Numbered from the stretch's first letter, positions 13,120 to 21,266 are shown. The stretch: 21,329 nt of DNA from an uncultured Erysipelotrichaceae bacterium (GCA_937902945.1 CALEMD010000325.1:1-21329), one strand, 5' to 3'. The notes: generated by a model not told the origin, from the sequence alone. Numbers and translations are program-made.

Positions 13120-15481
13120 CTATCGATCACAAGTATTTGGAACTATATAACCAGATGCAGCGCTTTCTGCTGTACTGTTGCTCGATTTGCTGCTGTTATC
13201 AGAAGAACCCTTATCTGATTCTGCGGTACCTTCTGTCAGACGCACAGCCGTTTTTATATCACTGATCGTATAAGTATTCCCTGACTTGCTGATGGTTGCA
13301 GTGCCCTCTGCTATACGAAGTGTCTTTCCGCTTTCAACAGTAATAGTGCCGGATGAACCTGCTTTCAGATAATATGCATTATCTACTCCGTCTCCATCAC
13401 TGTCTTTATATTCGAACCCTGACAACTGTCCAAATGTTGCAATGCTGGCACCGTTATTTGCAGCTAGAGCGTAATATTGATTTTCCAAGGCTGCTGCTTC
13501 ACCGCCGAAATTATTAGTAGCTTTGCATCCTGTGCTGCCAAAATTGTTTGTAACCGTACACGTGTTATTTGAAGGAATCTTAGAAGTAAAGTCTTTTTTT
13601 GATCTAGTGCTCATTGTCGCAATCTTCCCAGACGCTGTATCATCACTGCCGCCAACGACAGTTTGGAAGATATTCAATTTTGAAACATTCCTATAAGTCA
13701 CTTCTTCAGGAGTAACAACTCCATAGTTATTCGTTACAACTCCGCCCGGTCTGTTTTTCACATTTCCAAAATTTTCGACAACATTACCGCTATTCGTTAC
13801 GTTATCATTTTTTCCTGCCACAAGATTGATTGTACCTCGATTGAGATTGACATTTGCATTATAGATACTGCCTAGAGTTGCTCCAGACGCATTGACCGCA
13901 ATTACAGCCGTACTGTTACTTCCATAAATATTAGTAATTGTCCCATTGTTCGTTGTCACGCTGCTTCTTGAAAAATGAGTGATTGTACCGTTGTTGGTTG
14001 TCACAGATCCGTTGCAGCTATCGATAGTTCCATCGTTTGTTGTAGCAGTTGCGCCGCTGCTGACCCTATGAATTGTTCCGCCATTTAGTGTAACAATTCC
14101 ACCGCGCTGATTGACTAACATACTGAATTCTGCGTTATTGGCAATGGATCCGCTGCTGTTATTGACTGTTCCCTTTGTATCTTCTGTACCGCCGCCATTA
14201 TTTGCAATGCTGCCATTATTCACTTCAATAAGGCCCTGGTTATCAGTAATTATGGATGTCGGATCGCCATTGTTTATTGAAACAGTTCCCTTATTCATAC
14301 TGATCGTGCCGGTATTTGACAATACAGTTCCGCTGTTAGCAGTGATCGTTCCTGTGCTGCTGTTCATGTTTATCCAGCCACTGTTTTCAGATGTCGTACC
14401 ATTATTAACCTGCATAACCTTAGTGTTGCTAGCGAGTGTCGTATCATTAACAACATCTGATTCTACATTATCAGTTGATGGAGTGAACGAAAGAGTTATA
14501 CTCTACATTGTCTTTTGCTGTAATAGTAAAGGCAGTGCCAACAATAGAAATGTCCGCATCGCTTGATAGAATAGTGTCATAACCTTGCGGCAGCTGAATG
14601 ACGGCACCGTTTTTAATATAGTAGAGATCATTGCCAACTTCTCCGCCGGCATTATTCTTATAGACAACATTGCTGTCGTCTTTCAGCAAACGGACATCAT
14701 AGTTGTTCATTAAAACAGGATAATACGTATTCAGGGCAGCTGTGCCGCCGACAGTTCCCTGAACCGGATCGCCGCCCATTATATACGTGTTTGTAATTTC
14801 ACCGTTATTTGTGGTAACAATCCCAAAATTATCTGTAATTGTACCATTATTGACACCTACGGTTGCCATTATTGTGTTTGTATCAATAGTGCCATTATTT
14901 GTCAGTACATTTCCTGACATAGAGTTCTTCGCAATTTTCCCCTCACTGGCATTGTCAGTGATTGTTCCATTATATCCGTTGTCTTTAATTGTTCCTTTGT
15001 TAGTCGTTACAATCCCGCCGTTATTGTTGCCATTAACTGTTGCGCCCGTTTCGTTATTAACTACCAATCCATAGTTTTGATCCACCAGACTGTAATTGTG
15101 TGTGACTTCCGGAGAAGCGAAACCGCTTGGTTTGATTCCATTGGCAGTAACAGTCCCGCGGTTTTCAGAAAGAACACCTTGGTTATATAGTACAGTCCCC
15201 GAATTATATGTTATGGATGAATTCGATCAAGTCTCGTTCACCAGTCCTGAATTGGTTTCAATATCGCCTGAATTGCGCATGATATTTCCAAGATTTGTTT
15301 TTACAGTTCCATTATTATATGGCATAACATCGCCAGCAATAACTAAATCCAATGTGTTTCCAGATTCGTTTGACTCAGCCGCCTGTACTGTTGCTGTTGT
15401 GGAAAGCATTGCCATACATATGATGGATACGCCAGTTGCCTTGAGACCTTTGTAAAAGACTTTCATTATCTTATTACCCAT
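13120..15481 (-). pseudogene. exported Asn/Gly/Thr-rich beta-solenoid surface protein, interrupted by a TGA and a frameshift
   Basis: Three open stretches form one gene of about 787 codons. Part 1 (15481-15227) has a signal peptide (MKVFYKGLKATG... to VQAA, residues 6-35) and starts behind GGAGG. An in-frame TGA at 15229-15227 stops it, but the same frame continues with the same repeat style to 14471. There the frame must shift by one base, within about 14474-14502, to continue in the stretch ending at 13120. The body consists of degenerate seven-residue units of the form G-T-[IV]-x-x-N-x, typical of a stacked beta-solenoid. Two solenoid blocks each end in a similar YYxK-G-containing domain; the second has a DSDGDGVDN calcium-loop-like motif. 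The tail is Ser-rich, ending IVPNTCDR. Not recognised as a named family; an adhesin or surface coat is inferred. It has its own promoter and terminator. Sequencing error cannot be excluded. Confidence 0.7.
13560..15330 (-). repeat. degenerate 21-base repeat array coding for heptapeptide units
   Basis: Units such as GTITANS, GTVLSNT, GTISMNK and GTVSINN follow each other with a seven-residue (21-base) period in the 14.4-14.2 kb part. Similar NNGTI/NKGTI units recur at 15.3-14.8 kb and 14.05-13.75 kb with irregular spacers. At DNA level the plus strand shows repeated variants of ATTGTxCCATTATTxGT. The copies have diverged, which favours selection on the protein fold rather than recent duplication. 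Confidence 0.7.
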
Positions 15482-15505
15482 AAAATCCCCTCCACTCTAA
15501 CTAAA

Positions 15506-15534
15506 AATGTATTTCCGATTTGCACTTATGTCAA
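15506..15534 (-). promoter_or_regulatory. promoter of the repeat-protein gene
   Basis: The minus strand has a perfect -35 TTGACA (15529-15534), 17 bases, then TACATT (15506-15511, four of six). Transcription would begin near 15499, shortly before the GGAGG that precedes the ATG at 15481. A strong terminator of the upstream operon lies about 70 bases before it, so the gene is its own unit. Confidence 0.65.
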
Positions 15535-15601
15535 TTGATAACTGCAAATCCCGCCGTATAAAGATTGTTTGGTGTTCAAACAATTCATTCGCATTTGCTC
15601 T

Positions 15602-15631
15602 AAAAAAGCAGCCATTCCCCTATTGGCTGCT
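15602..15631 (-). terminator. terminator after the DUF4299-like gene
   Basis: An 8-bp perfect stem AGCAGCCA / TGGCTGCT (plus-strand arms 15607-15614 and 15624-15631, nine-base loop) is followed on the minus strand by TTTTTT. It overlaps the stop codon of the last gene of the rimM-trmD-CPBP transcript. Confidence 0.88.
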
Positions 15632-16565
15632 ATACAGATGCATTCTGCTTAGAGACAGAATGCTCTGTTGGAATATCTTCTTTTTCATTCATACTTTGAA
15701 GCTTTTCTTCATCAATCGGTTCTATCAGTATGCTGTCAGCATCGTAATAACTATACTGTTCGGATGCAAGTGCTGTCATCATCTTATCATATGGAATGTT
15801 CCCTATGATCTTTTTTTCATCCGTACTGTATAAAGATACATGCCATTCCTTAACATCAAACTGGAACTTCTTCCGACTGCGGTCAAAGTAAGCAAGCGGA
15901 ATAGATGGATGAATCGGAAGAATGCATCTCATTTTAGATGCCAGTGAATAGATGCCGATAATGCAGTCTTTCTCAATTTTGCTCTGATAGAACTGCGGCT
16001 GTGCATAAACAGCCTTGATGGATTGCAGTCTATGCAGCAGATCTCTATATGCATGGGTATCTGTACCCGCCCATAGCGTATCTGCTTCTTTCTTTCCAAA
16101 AGCAAGCGGATGCAAAGCACAGGACAGGATAAGACTTCCCATATGTCCATCCAGTACATTCTGCATTGTTTCATGCAGTACATGCAGATTGGCTGTGCGA
16201 AGACTTTCAGCACTGTCTTTCAGCTGCTGAAATGTCATTGCTTTATCATTGACCTGCATCTCTGTTCCGTATTTTCCAAGAATTCGCTTGGCTATGGCAA
16301 TTGTATCGTCGATATCTTCATCCGTACATGGACTTGGCAGCCGTATAAGCAGCTGGTTCCTGCCTTCTTCTGCCATCGATATCCATATGCCTCTGCCTAT
16401 ATGATCAGGGTGATAGGCAATTGTATTGCCATGATTGATATACCCAGACTCAAATATCAGATTTTTTGCAGCGCCATAGCACATCCCTGCAGGCAGAATC
16501 TCTTTGATGCCTATCTTTCTGCCAAACAATGCACTGTAGCTGAACTGCAGAGTGATAAGACTCAT
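15630..16565 (-). CDS. DUF4299-like protein of unknown function
   Basis: A 311-residue protein that I place tentatively in the DUF4299 family, known from streptococci and relatives with no assigned function. Supporting features are the length, the FGRKIGIKEIL start (14-24) and the central HIGRGIWIS...NQLLIRLPSPCTDEDIDDTIAIAKRIL layout (55-94), which resembles the GRGFE...VRxxTPxxxxDW pattern I recall for that family. No signal peptide or transmembrane helix is visible; the C-terminal 20 residues are charged. Its ATG overlaps the stop of the CPBP protease gene (ATGA), so the two are translationally coupled and likely act together. It is the last gene before the terminator. Confidence 0.55.
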   Translation of the reverse strand: MSLITLQFSYSALFGRKIGIKEILPAGMCYGAAKNLIFESGYINHGNTIAYHPDHIGRGIWISMAEEGRNQLLIRLPSPCTDEDIDDTIAIAKRILGKYGTEMQVNDKAMTFQQLKDSAESLRTANLHVLHETMQNVLDGHMGSLILSCALHPLAFGKKEADTLWAGTDTHAYRDLLHRLQSIKAVYAQPQFYQSKIEKDCIIGIYSLASKMRCILPIHPSIPLAYFDRSRKKFQFDVKEWHVSLYSTDEKKIIGNIPYDKMMTALASEQYSYYDADSILIEPIDEEKLQSMNEKEDIPTEHSVSKQNASV

Positions 16566-17494
16566 TGAGTCTCCCCCTGTTTCATAACCGGTTCAGAAGT
16601 CTTTTCTTTCTTAAAGAGAATATATGCAGCAGTGATGGCCATTGGAATCACTGAAACAGCGCCTGGCAGCAATGGTCCCATCAAGTAGTGCGTTGGAATG
16701 CTGTATAGATAGTAGAGCGGCAGTGCAGCGATTGCATTGAGAGCACCATGTGCTAAAGCACATATCCAGATGCAATTGGATTTTTCATATAAATAAGACA
16801 GCAGAATTCCTACAGCTGTTGTGAACACGCACATCATGATCATGCCGGTAAATGGATATCCCTGATAGCCGATTCCATATTCATAGCCTGCTAGAATGAT
16901 CAAAGGCCAGTGCCATACACCCCACAGAAATCCAGAAGTGATCAGCCCCTTTGTTCTGCCAAGACGTTCCTTGAACTTGACAGTCATATATCCGCGCCAG
17001 CCAACTTCTTCACCAAGTGCATAGATCATATTGATCAATGGTGCAAAAGTCAGAGCGGGTACTATTTCCATAGTCATTGCGCTTTTTACATCCACCGTTC
17101 CAGTCAATGTTCCATTTTGAGCAAGCAGTTCATAATAGGAAGTAAGATAGCCTAGCGAACTGTCAAAGCGATTTGGAAATACAGCAAAATAGAGGACTGC
17201 TCCAAGCAGCGTGAACACTGCCGGCATAAACCATGCCAGCAGGATATATTTCCAGTTCTTCTTAAACTGCACCTTCCAGAAGATACCAGTATCTTTCTGT
17301 CCCAAGCGAAAATGGCTGATCACAAATACACCCAGCAGCGGCATGTACATTGCCAGTGAAAGCAATGCTGTATAAACCGTCTGAGAACCGCTGAACATAC
17401 CGATGAACATGCATGCCCAGCCGCCGATAAATGCAATTGCAAGATAGATCAGCATCTGTTTGTTTTCAGGATCAATCATCATCTTCTTCATCAT
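16562..17494 (-). CDS. CPBP-family intramembrane metalloprotease
   Basis: A 310-residue multi-pass membrane protein of the CAAX protease and bacteriocin-processing (Abi) family. The three family motifs are seen: EEVGWRG (162-168, E162/E163 and R167), FLWGVWHWP (189-197, H195) and HGALN (249-253, H249 and N253). About eight transmembrane segments can be traced from residue 14 to 294. Bacterial members process peptides, confer bacteriocin self-immunity or act in signalling; nothing here fixes the substrate. The ATG at 17494 has GGAGG six bases upstream and lies inside the last eight codons of trmD (23-base overlap), so its translation is tied to a tRNA-modification gene. It overlaps the following DUF4299-like gene by ATGA. 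Confidence 0.88.
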   Translation of the reverse strand: MMKKMMIDPENKQMLIYLAIAFIGGWACMFIGMFSGSQTVYTALLSLAMYMPLLGVFVISHFRLGQKDTGIFWKVQFKKNWKYILLAWFMPAVFTLLGAVLYFAVFPNRFDSSLGYLTSYYELLAQNGTLTGTVDVKSAMTMEIVPALTFAPLINMIYALGEEVGWRGYMTVKFKERLGRTKGLITSGFLWGVWHWPLIILAGYEYGIGYQGYPFTGMIMMCVFTTAVGILLSYLYEKSNCIWICALAHGALNAIAALPLYYLYSIPTHYLMGPLLPGAVSVIPMAITAAYILFKKEKTSEPVMKQGETQ

Positions 17495-18200
17495 TGATTT
17501 CCTCCATCAGTTTCAATTCTTCTTTCGTAAAATCATGCTGGGCAAACAGATCCGGTCGGATCAGACGCGTTTTCTTCAATGATTCCTTCAGTTTCCAGAT
17601 TCGGATCTTCTCATGATCGCCGCTGATCAGTACCGGCGGCACTTCTTCACCTTCATAGACAGAAGGCTGCGTATACTGCGGGTATTCGAGCAATCCATTC
17701 TCGTAGGACTCATCTCCAGTAGAATCATCGGCAATGCTGCCTTTCAATAGACGTGTTATGGAATCCACTATGACCATTGCCGGCAGTTCCCCTCCGGTCA
17801 GAACATAGTCTCCGATAGAAATAGATTCATCCATTTTTTCCGCAATTCTTTCATCGACACCTTCATAGTGTCCGCAGAATAGGATCAGATGATCTTTTTC
17901 TGAGAGCTGATGTGCTTTCTTCTGGGTATATGGATGCCCGGATGCACTCGTCAGTACCGTATAGCTGTTTTCAGTCCTGACGCTATTCAATGCATCAAGA
18001 GCCGGCTGACATTTCATAACCATCCCTGGTCCGCCGCCAAACGGAGTATCATCCCAGTGCTTATACTTGTCGTGGCAGAAATCACGGATCTGCACAAAAT
18101 CCACTTGAATCAGTCCGCGGGCAATACTGCGGCCGATAATGGATGTGTTCAGAAATCCTTCAAACATTTCCGGAAACAGCGTAATTATTGTCACTCTCAT
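17472..18200 (-). CDS. trmD: tRNA (guanine-N1)-methyltransferase
   Basis: TrmD methylates G37 of tRNAs that read CNN codons, preventing +1 frameshifts, using S-adenosylmethionine. The 242-residue protein has a SPOUT knot with GGGPGMVMK (55-63), LFCGHYEGVDERI (107-119) and the knot loop YVLTGGELPAMVIVDSITRLL (132-152), then the C-terminal DHEKIRIWKLKESLKKT region (195-211) that binds tRNA. The C-terminal end is unusually acidic (EEINDEEDDD), and this part overlaps the start of the CPBP protease gene. Its ATG overlaps the rimM stop by four bases. Confidence 0.97.
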   Translation of the reverse strand: MRVTIITLFPEMFEGFLNTSIIGRSIARGLIQVDFVQIRDFCHDKYKHWDDTPFGGGPGMVMKCQPALDALNSVRTENSYTVLTSASGHPYTQKKAHQLSEKDHLILFCGHYEGVDERIAEKMDESISIGDYVLTGGELPAMVIVDSITRLLKGSIADDSTGDESYENGLLEYPQYTQPSVYEGEEVPPVLISGDHEKIRIWKLKESLKKTRLIRPDLFAQHDFTKEELKLMEEINDEEDDD

Positions 18201-18706
18201 AGCATGCCCTCAATCAGCATTACTGTAATAGTTTTTTCTTTCAGATCTACTTTCTTAACAAACACCGGTACATTTGGAATCAGAAAAGATGTTCCATCTT
18301 TCTTCTGTATTCTCAGATTGTTCTGTGCACCGTTGGTCTGCTCAACATCAATGACTGTGCCGATCTCTGTTCCTGACTGATCAAGCACTTTCAGACCGAT
18401 CATCTGTGCCATATAGTATTCGCCTTCCGGCAGCGGCTGCTGGTCATTGCTGTCAATATAGACATTGCATCCCTTGTACTTTTCTATCAGATTGATGTCT
18501 TCATATCCTTTGAAGGAAACAAGACTGTATCCTTTATGCACACGGAATGATGCAGCAGTAAAGGGCAGATACCCTTCTTTTGTTTTCAGATAGACGGTAT
18601 TTCCCTCACAGTATCTCTCCGCATCAAAATCAGAACAGCTGCGTATCTTCAGTTCACCTTTGATTCCATGTGTGTTTATGACGGTTCCTATGCAGATATA
18701 ATCCAT
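18197..18706 (-). CDS. rimM: ribosome maturation factor RimM
   Basis: RimM binds S19 and helps assemble the 30S head domain. The 169-residue protein has the N-terminal beta-barrel start YICIGTVINTHGIKGELKI (3-21) and the C-terminal PRC-barrel with YYMAQMIGLKVLDQSGTEIGTV (97-118) and the FLIPNVPVFVKKVDLKEKTITV stretch. GGAG lies six bases before the ATG. It follows khpA after a 42-base gap holding a terminator-like hairpin and runs into trmD by an ATGA overlap. Confidence 0.95.
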   Translation of the reverse strand: MDYICIGTVINTHGIKGELKIRSCSDFDAERYCEGNTVYLKTKEGYLPFTAASFRVHKGYSLVSFKGYEDINLIEKYKGCNVYIDSNDQQPLPEGEYYMAQMIGLKVLDQSGTEIGTVIDVEQTNGAQNNLRIQKKDGTSFLIPNVPVFVKKVDLKEKTITVMLIEGML

Positions 18707-18721
18707 ATTTCTCTCCTAGTC

Positions 18722-18744
18722 AAAAAAGGATGCCTAAGCACCCT
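18722..18744 (-). terminator. terminator or attenuator between khpA and rimM
   Basis: The minus strand reads AGGGTGC-TTAG-GCATCCT-TTTTTG: a 7-bp stem (one G-T pair), four-base loop and U-tract. It stands between khpA and rimM in a block normally co-transcribed, so it may lower but not abolish rimM-trmD expression. Confidence 0.6.
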
Positions 18745-18748
18745 GATT

Positions 18749-18997
18749 TTAAATCTGTTCAAACTTGATTGCAATGCGCTTGTCCTCACTGTGTGATGCA
18801 ATGGACATCATCTGACGCAATGCACTAGCCATCATGCCTTTGCGGCCGATGAGACGTGCAATGTCTTCGTTCTTTGCATATACATACAGAACAATCTCTT
18901 TGTCATTCAGACTCGGCATGATTCTGACATCCAGACTGTCAGGATCGTCAACCATCGGTTTGACAAGATCCAGCAGCACTTTATCCAGCTCAGCCAT
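18749..18997 (-). CDS. khpA: KH-domain RNA-binding protein KhpA (YlqC)
   Basis: Small single-KH-domain RNA-binding protein, 82 residues, the standard length. The KH signature with its GxxG loop reads IGRKGMMASALRQM (51-64), after the strand VLYVYAKNEDIARL. In streptococci KhpA pairs with KhpB to bind many RNAs and influence cell elongation. It starts six bases after the rpsP stop, with AAGG as a modest Shine-Dalgarno overlapping that stop, and so should be translated with rpsP. A hairpin follows it. Confidence 0.95.
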   Translation of the reverse strand: MAELDKVLLDLVKPMVDDPDSLDVRIMPSLNDKEIVLYVYAKNEDIARLIGRKGMMASALRQMMSIASHSEDKRIAIKFEQI

Positions 18998-19003
18998 AGG
19001 GCC

Positions 19004-19288
19004 TTACTTCTTCACTTTCTTTGCTGCTTTTGCATCATGATACTGCTTCATGATTCCCTGACGTGCAAGAATATCACGAACTGTATCGGAAGGCTGTGCG
19101 CCGTTTTCCATCCAATTCAATGCCTTTTCAGCATCAACCTTAACTGTTTCCGGCTGTGTTGTTGGGTCAAAGAATCCGATTGTTTCAATCTCACGGCCAT
19201 TTCTTGCAAAGCGGCTGTCAGCAGCAACAATACGGTATCTTGGAGCCTTCTTGGCACCGAATCTCTTTAAACGTAATTTAACAGACAT
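19004..19288 (-). CDS. rpsP: 30S ribosomal protein S16
   Basis: Ribosomal protein S16 of the small subunit, 94 residues. The N-terminal VKLRLKRFGAKKAPRYRIVAADSRFARNGR is the family signature, followed by IETIGFFDPTT and the C-terminal WMENGAQPSDTVRDIL. AGGAGG lies seven bases before the ATG. The gene has a consensus promoter directly upstream and leads into khpA. This matches the ffh-rpsP-khpA order of Bacillota. Confidence 0.98.
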   Translation of the reverse strand: MSVKLRLKRFGAKKAPRYRIVAADSRFARNGREIETIGFFDPTTQPETVKVDAEKALNWMENGAQPSDTVRDILARQGIMKQYHDAKAAKKVKK

Positions 19289-19315
19289 GTTATTTTCCTC
19301 CTGTTTCCTACAAAA

Positions 19316-19344
19316 TTATAGGATTTCATCACTATAGTGTCAAG
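19316..19344 (-). promoter_or_regulatory. consensus promoter of rpsP
   Basis: The minus strand shows TTGACA (19339-19344), exactly 17 bases, then TATAAT (19316-19321), a full consensus sigma-A promoter. The start would be near 19309, about 20 bases before the rpsP ATG. A small AAGCA/TGCTT inverted repeat overlaps the -35 element. Confidence 0.88.
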
Positions 19345-19380
19345 CATTTTTGCTTAACACCATTTGAATTCTTTCGCATG

Positions 19381-19725
19381 TTATCCGTAAAGAATCCAAT
19401 ACAGTGTCATAAGCACTGCTATGATGCTCAGCAAAATGCCTTTCCTTTGGCTGTTTCTTTCTGACTGCTTAGATTTGTCTCTCAGCAGAAATGCATTGAG
19501 ATCTATCATTTCTTTTTCATGCATCCAGTCAAAATGCAGATGGATCATTGTGCTGTCATCCAGTTCGATCCTCAGACATCCATCTTTCTCGCCGCTCAAT
19601 GCACGCATATCCAGATTCCTGATTTCTTCTACAGAAAACTCCCTATAGCTGCCATTCCAATGACATAAGAGCTTCCCGTCTCGGAGTGTCACATTGCCGT
19701 TATCTGCCTCATACATTCTGCGCAT
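19381..19725 (-). CDS. small C-terminally membrane-anchored protein, unknown
   Basis: A 114-residue protein I do not recognise. Residues 1-85 look like a small soluble beta-rich domain with a terminal helix: short strands (GNVTLRDGKLLCHWNG, LRIELDDSTMIHLHF) around a REFSVEEIRNLDM turn, a pattern somewhat like bacterial PH-like domains. A charged linker (82-95, KSKQSERNSQRK) leads to one hydrophobic segment (96-113) ending at the C-terminus, so it is probably a tail-anchored membrane protein facing the cytoplasm. AAGGGG six bases before the ATG at 19725 supports this start; a TTG at 19773 is poorer. It sits between the ffh terminator and the rpsP promoter, not a usual position for a conserved gene. 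Confidence 0.65.
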   Translation of the reverse strand: MRRMYEADNGNVTLRDGKLLCHWNGSYREFSVEEIRNLDMRALSGEKDGCLRIELDDSTMIHLHFDWMHEKEMIDLNAFLLRDKSKQSERNSQRKGILLSIIAVLMTLYWILYG

Positions 19726-19787
19726 TGCTTTCCCCTTTCCATACGGAAAGAGTATAGCCCTATATCTATACAAAATTATGTTCAGAC

Positions 19788-19807
19788 AAAAACCTGCCTG
19801 CGCAGGT
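19788..19807 (-). terminator. terminator after ffh
   Basis: On the minus strand ACCTGC-GCAG-GCAGGT forms a 6-bp stem with a four-base loop followed by TTTTGTC. It lies eight bases after the ffh stop. Confidence 0.7.
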
Positions 19808-19814
19808 CTTCTGT

Positions 19815-21230
19815 CTAGAATTTGTATTTTCCCTTATTGCCGTAGCGGTATTTTACTTTCTGCGGCTGCGGATTCTGTGCATTGTCCATCATTTTCTGCA
19901 GTGTTTCTTCATTCATCATTCCGCTCTTTGACATCATGGAAACCTGATCCATGGTCTTCTTCATCTTCAGAAACTGGTTGATGATCTTATTGACATCGGT
20001 AACCTGGGTGCCGCTTCCTGCCGCAATACGCCGTTTCATAGAACTGCGTATAGATTCCGGATCGGCTCTTTCTGCAAGTGTCATCGATTGTATAATCGCT
20101 CGAGAAACCTTCATTGAATCAGAAGCCTTTGCTTCATCAATCATATCAGAGTACTGGCTGTAGCCTGGAATCATCTTCATAATGGATCCTAGAGGTCCCA
20201 TCTTTCTGATCTGTTCAAACTGGGTCAGCATATCATCCATGGTGAACTCACCATTCAGCATCCTCTTAGCAGACTTCTCGGCTGCCTCAAGATCCATTTT
20301 CTCCTGGGCCTTTTCTACAAGAGTGACAACGTCTCCCATTCCCAGTATCCGATCAGCCATTCTGTCAGGATAGAAGATATCCATATCTTCCAGTTTTTCA
20401 CCTTCACCGACAAACTTAACCGGAACATCTGTAATAGCCTTGACAGACAGAACGCCGCCGCCTCTTGAATCACCGTCAAACTTAGTTACGACGAGTCCTG
20501 TAACAGGCAGTCTGTCTTTAAAGGACTGCGCTACATGAACAATGTCCTGGCCGGTCATAGCATCAACTGTCAGCAGTATATCATCCGCGTGAACAAGATC
20601 ATTGATCTCTACAAGTTCATTCATCAGCTCTTCGTCAACATGCAGACGGCCGGCTGTATCAAGAATCATCAGATCAAATTTTTCTGTCTCGTTATACGCA
20701 AGTGCCGCTTTGACTGTATCAGCCGCTGAAACAGACGGTCCCTTGCTGAAAACTTCTGTACCTATCTCTTTGCCTAAAGTCTGCAGCTGTTCAATGGCTG
20801 CAGGACGGATGACATCTGCTGCAACCAGCAGGCATTTCTTCCCCATCTTCTCCTGGCAGATTTTTGCAATCTTTGCAGCAGACGTAGTCTTGCCTGTTCC
20901 CTGCAGTCCTACCATCATCAGTATGGTTGTACCGTGTTCCTTGAAATTGATGCCAGCCTGTTCTGTTCCAAGCAGATTGATGATCTCATCATGAACAATC
21001 TTGACAAGCATCTGTCCTGGATCCACATTGTTCAGAACATCTTTTCCGCGTGCTTTTTCTCTGACAGTATCTAAAAACTGCTTGACTACCTTATAGTTGA
21101 CATCTGCTTCCAGAAGCGAAAGACGCACCTCTTTCAGCATGTCCTCCATATTCTTATCTGTCAGCCTGCCTTTTCCGGCAATATTGCGCATGCTTTTATT
21201 CAGGCGCTCACTTAATGAATCAAAAGCCAT
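19815..21230 (-). CDS. ffh: signal recognition particle protein Ffh
   Basis: Ffh is the GTPase of the signal recognition particle that delivers nascent membrane proteins to FtsY and the translocon. The 471-residue protein has the N domain (1-95), G1 GLQGTGKTT (108-116), AADVIRPAAIEQL (137-149), G3 DTAGR (191-195) and G4 TKFDGDSRGGG (249-259), then the Met-rich M domain from about 325, with FLKMKKTMDQVSMMSKSGMM near residue 430 for signal and 4.5S RNA binding. The C-terminal tail is basic. AAGGAG stands seven bases before the ATG. It heads the block, after the terminator of an upstream gene. Confidence 0.97.
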   Translation of the reverse strand: MAFDSLSERLNKSMRNIAGKGRLTDKNMEDMLKEVRLSLLEADVNYKVVKQFLDTVREKARGKDVLNNVDPGQMLVKIVHDEIINLLGTEQAGINFKEHGTTILMMVGLQGTGKTTSAAKIAKICQEKMGKKCLLVAADVIRPAAIEQLQTLGKEIGTEVFSKGPSVSAADTVKAALAYNETEKFDLMILDTAGRLHVDEELMNELVEINDLVHADDILLTVDAMTGQDIVHVAQSFKDRLPVTGLVVTKFDGDSRGGGVLSVKAITDVPVKFVGEGEKLEDMDIFYPDRMADRILGMGDVVTLVEKAQEKMDLEAAEKSAKRMLNGEFTMDDMLTQFEQIRKMGPLGSIMKMIPGYSQYSDMIDEAKASDSMKVSRAIIQSMTLAERADPESIRSSMKRRIAAGSGTQVTDVNKIINQFLKMKKTMDQVSMMSKSGMMNEETLQKMMDNAQNPQPQKVKYRYGNKGKYKF

Positions 21231-21256
21231 AATGATACTCCTTTCACAGCTCTATC

Positions 21257-21265
21257 ATTTTACCA
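21257..21265 (-). promoter_or_regulatory. possible extended -10 promoter of ffh
   Basis: The minus strand reads TGGTAAAAT, an extended -10 element (TGn plus TAAAAT, five of six). No good -35 is seen; it would fall inside the upstream terminator hairpin. Transcription would start about 20 bases before the ffh ATG. Confidence 0.4.
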
Positions 21266-21266
21266 T

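Noticed and set aside
14111..14566. Plus-strand reading frame of 151 codons coding a very hydrophobic, Leu/Val/Pro-rich product, and a similar one at 14787-15074
   Set aside because: They are the complement of the NNGTI-type repeat codons; the low stop density and hydrophobic content follow from the repeat on the minus strand. No ribosome-binding sites.
15227..15229. TGA read as tryptophan, as in Mollicutes
   Set aside because: TGA ends many genes here in ATGA overlaps (rimM/trmD, malF/malG types, lacI type/malQ, RNase/inhibitor), so it is a normal stop.
923..17494. A streptolysin S-like peptide system built from the SagB-type enzyme and the CPBP protease
   Set aside because: The two genes are 15 kb apart, on opposite strands, with no precursor peptide, YcaO or dedicated exporter in between.
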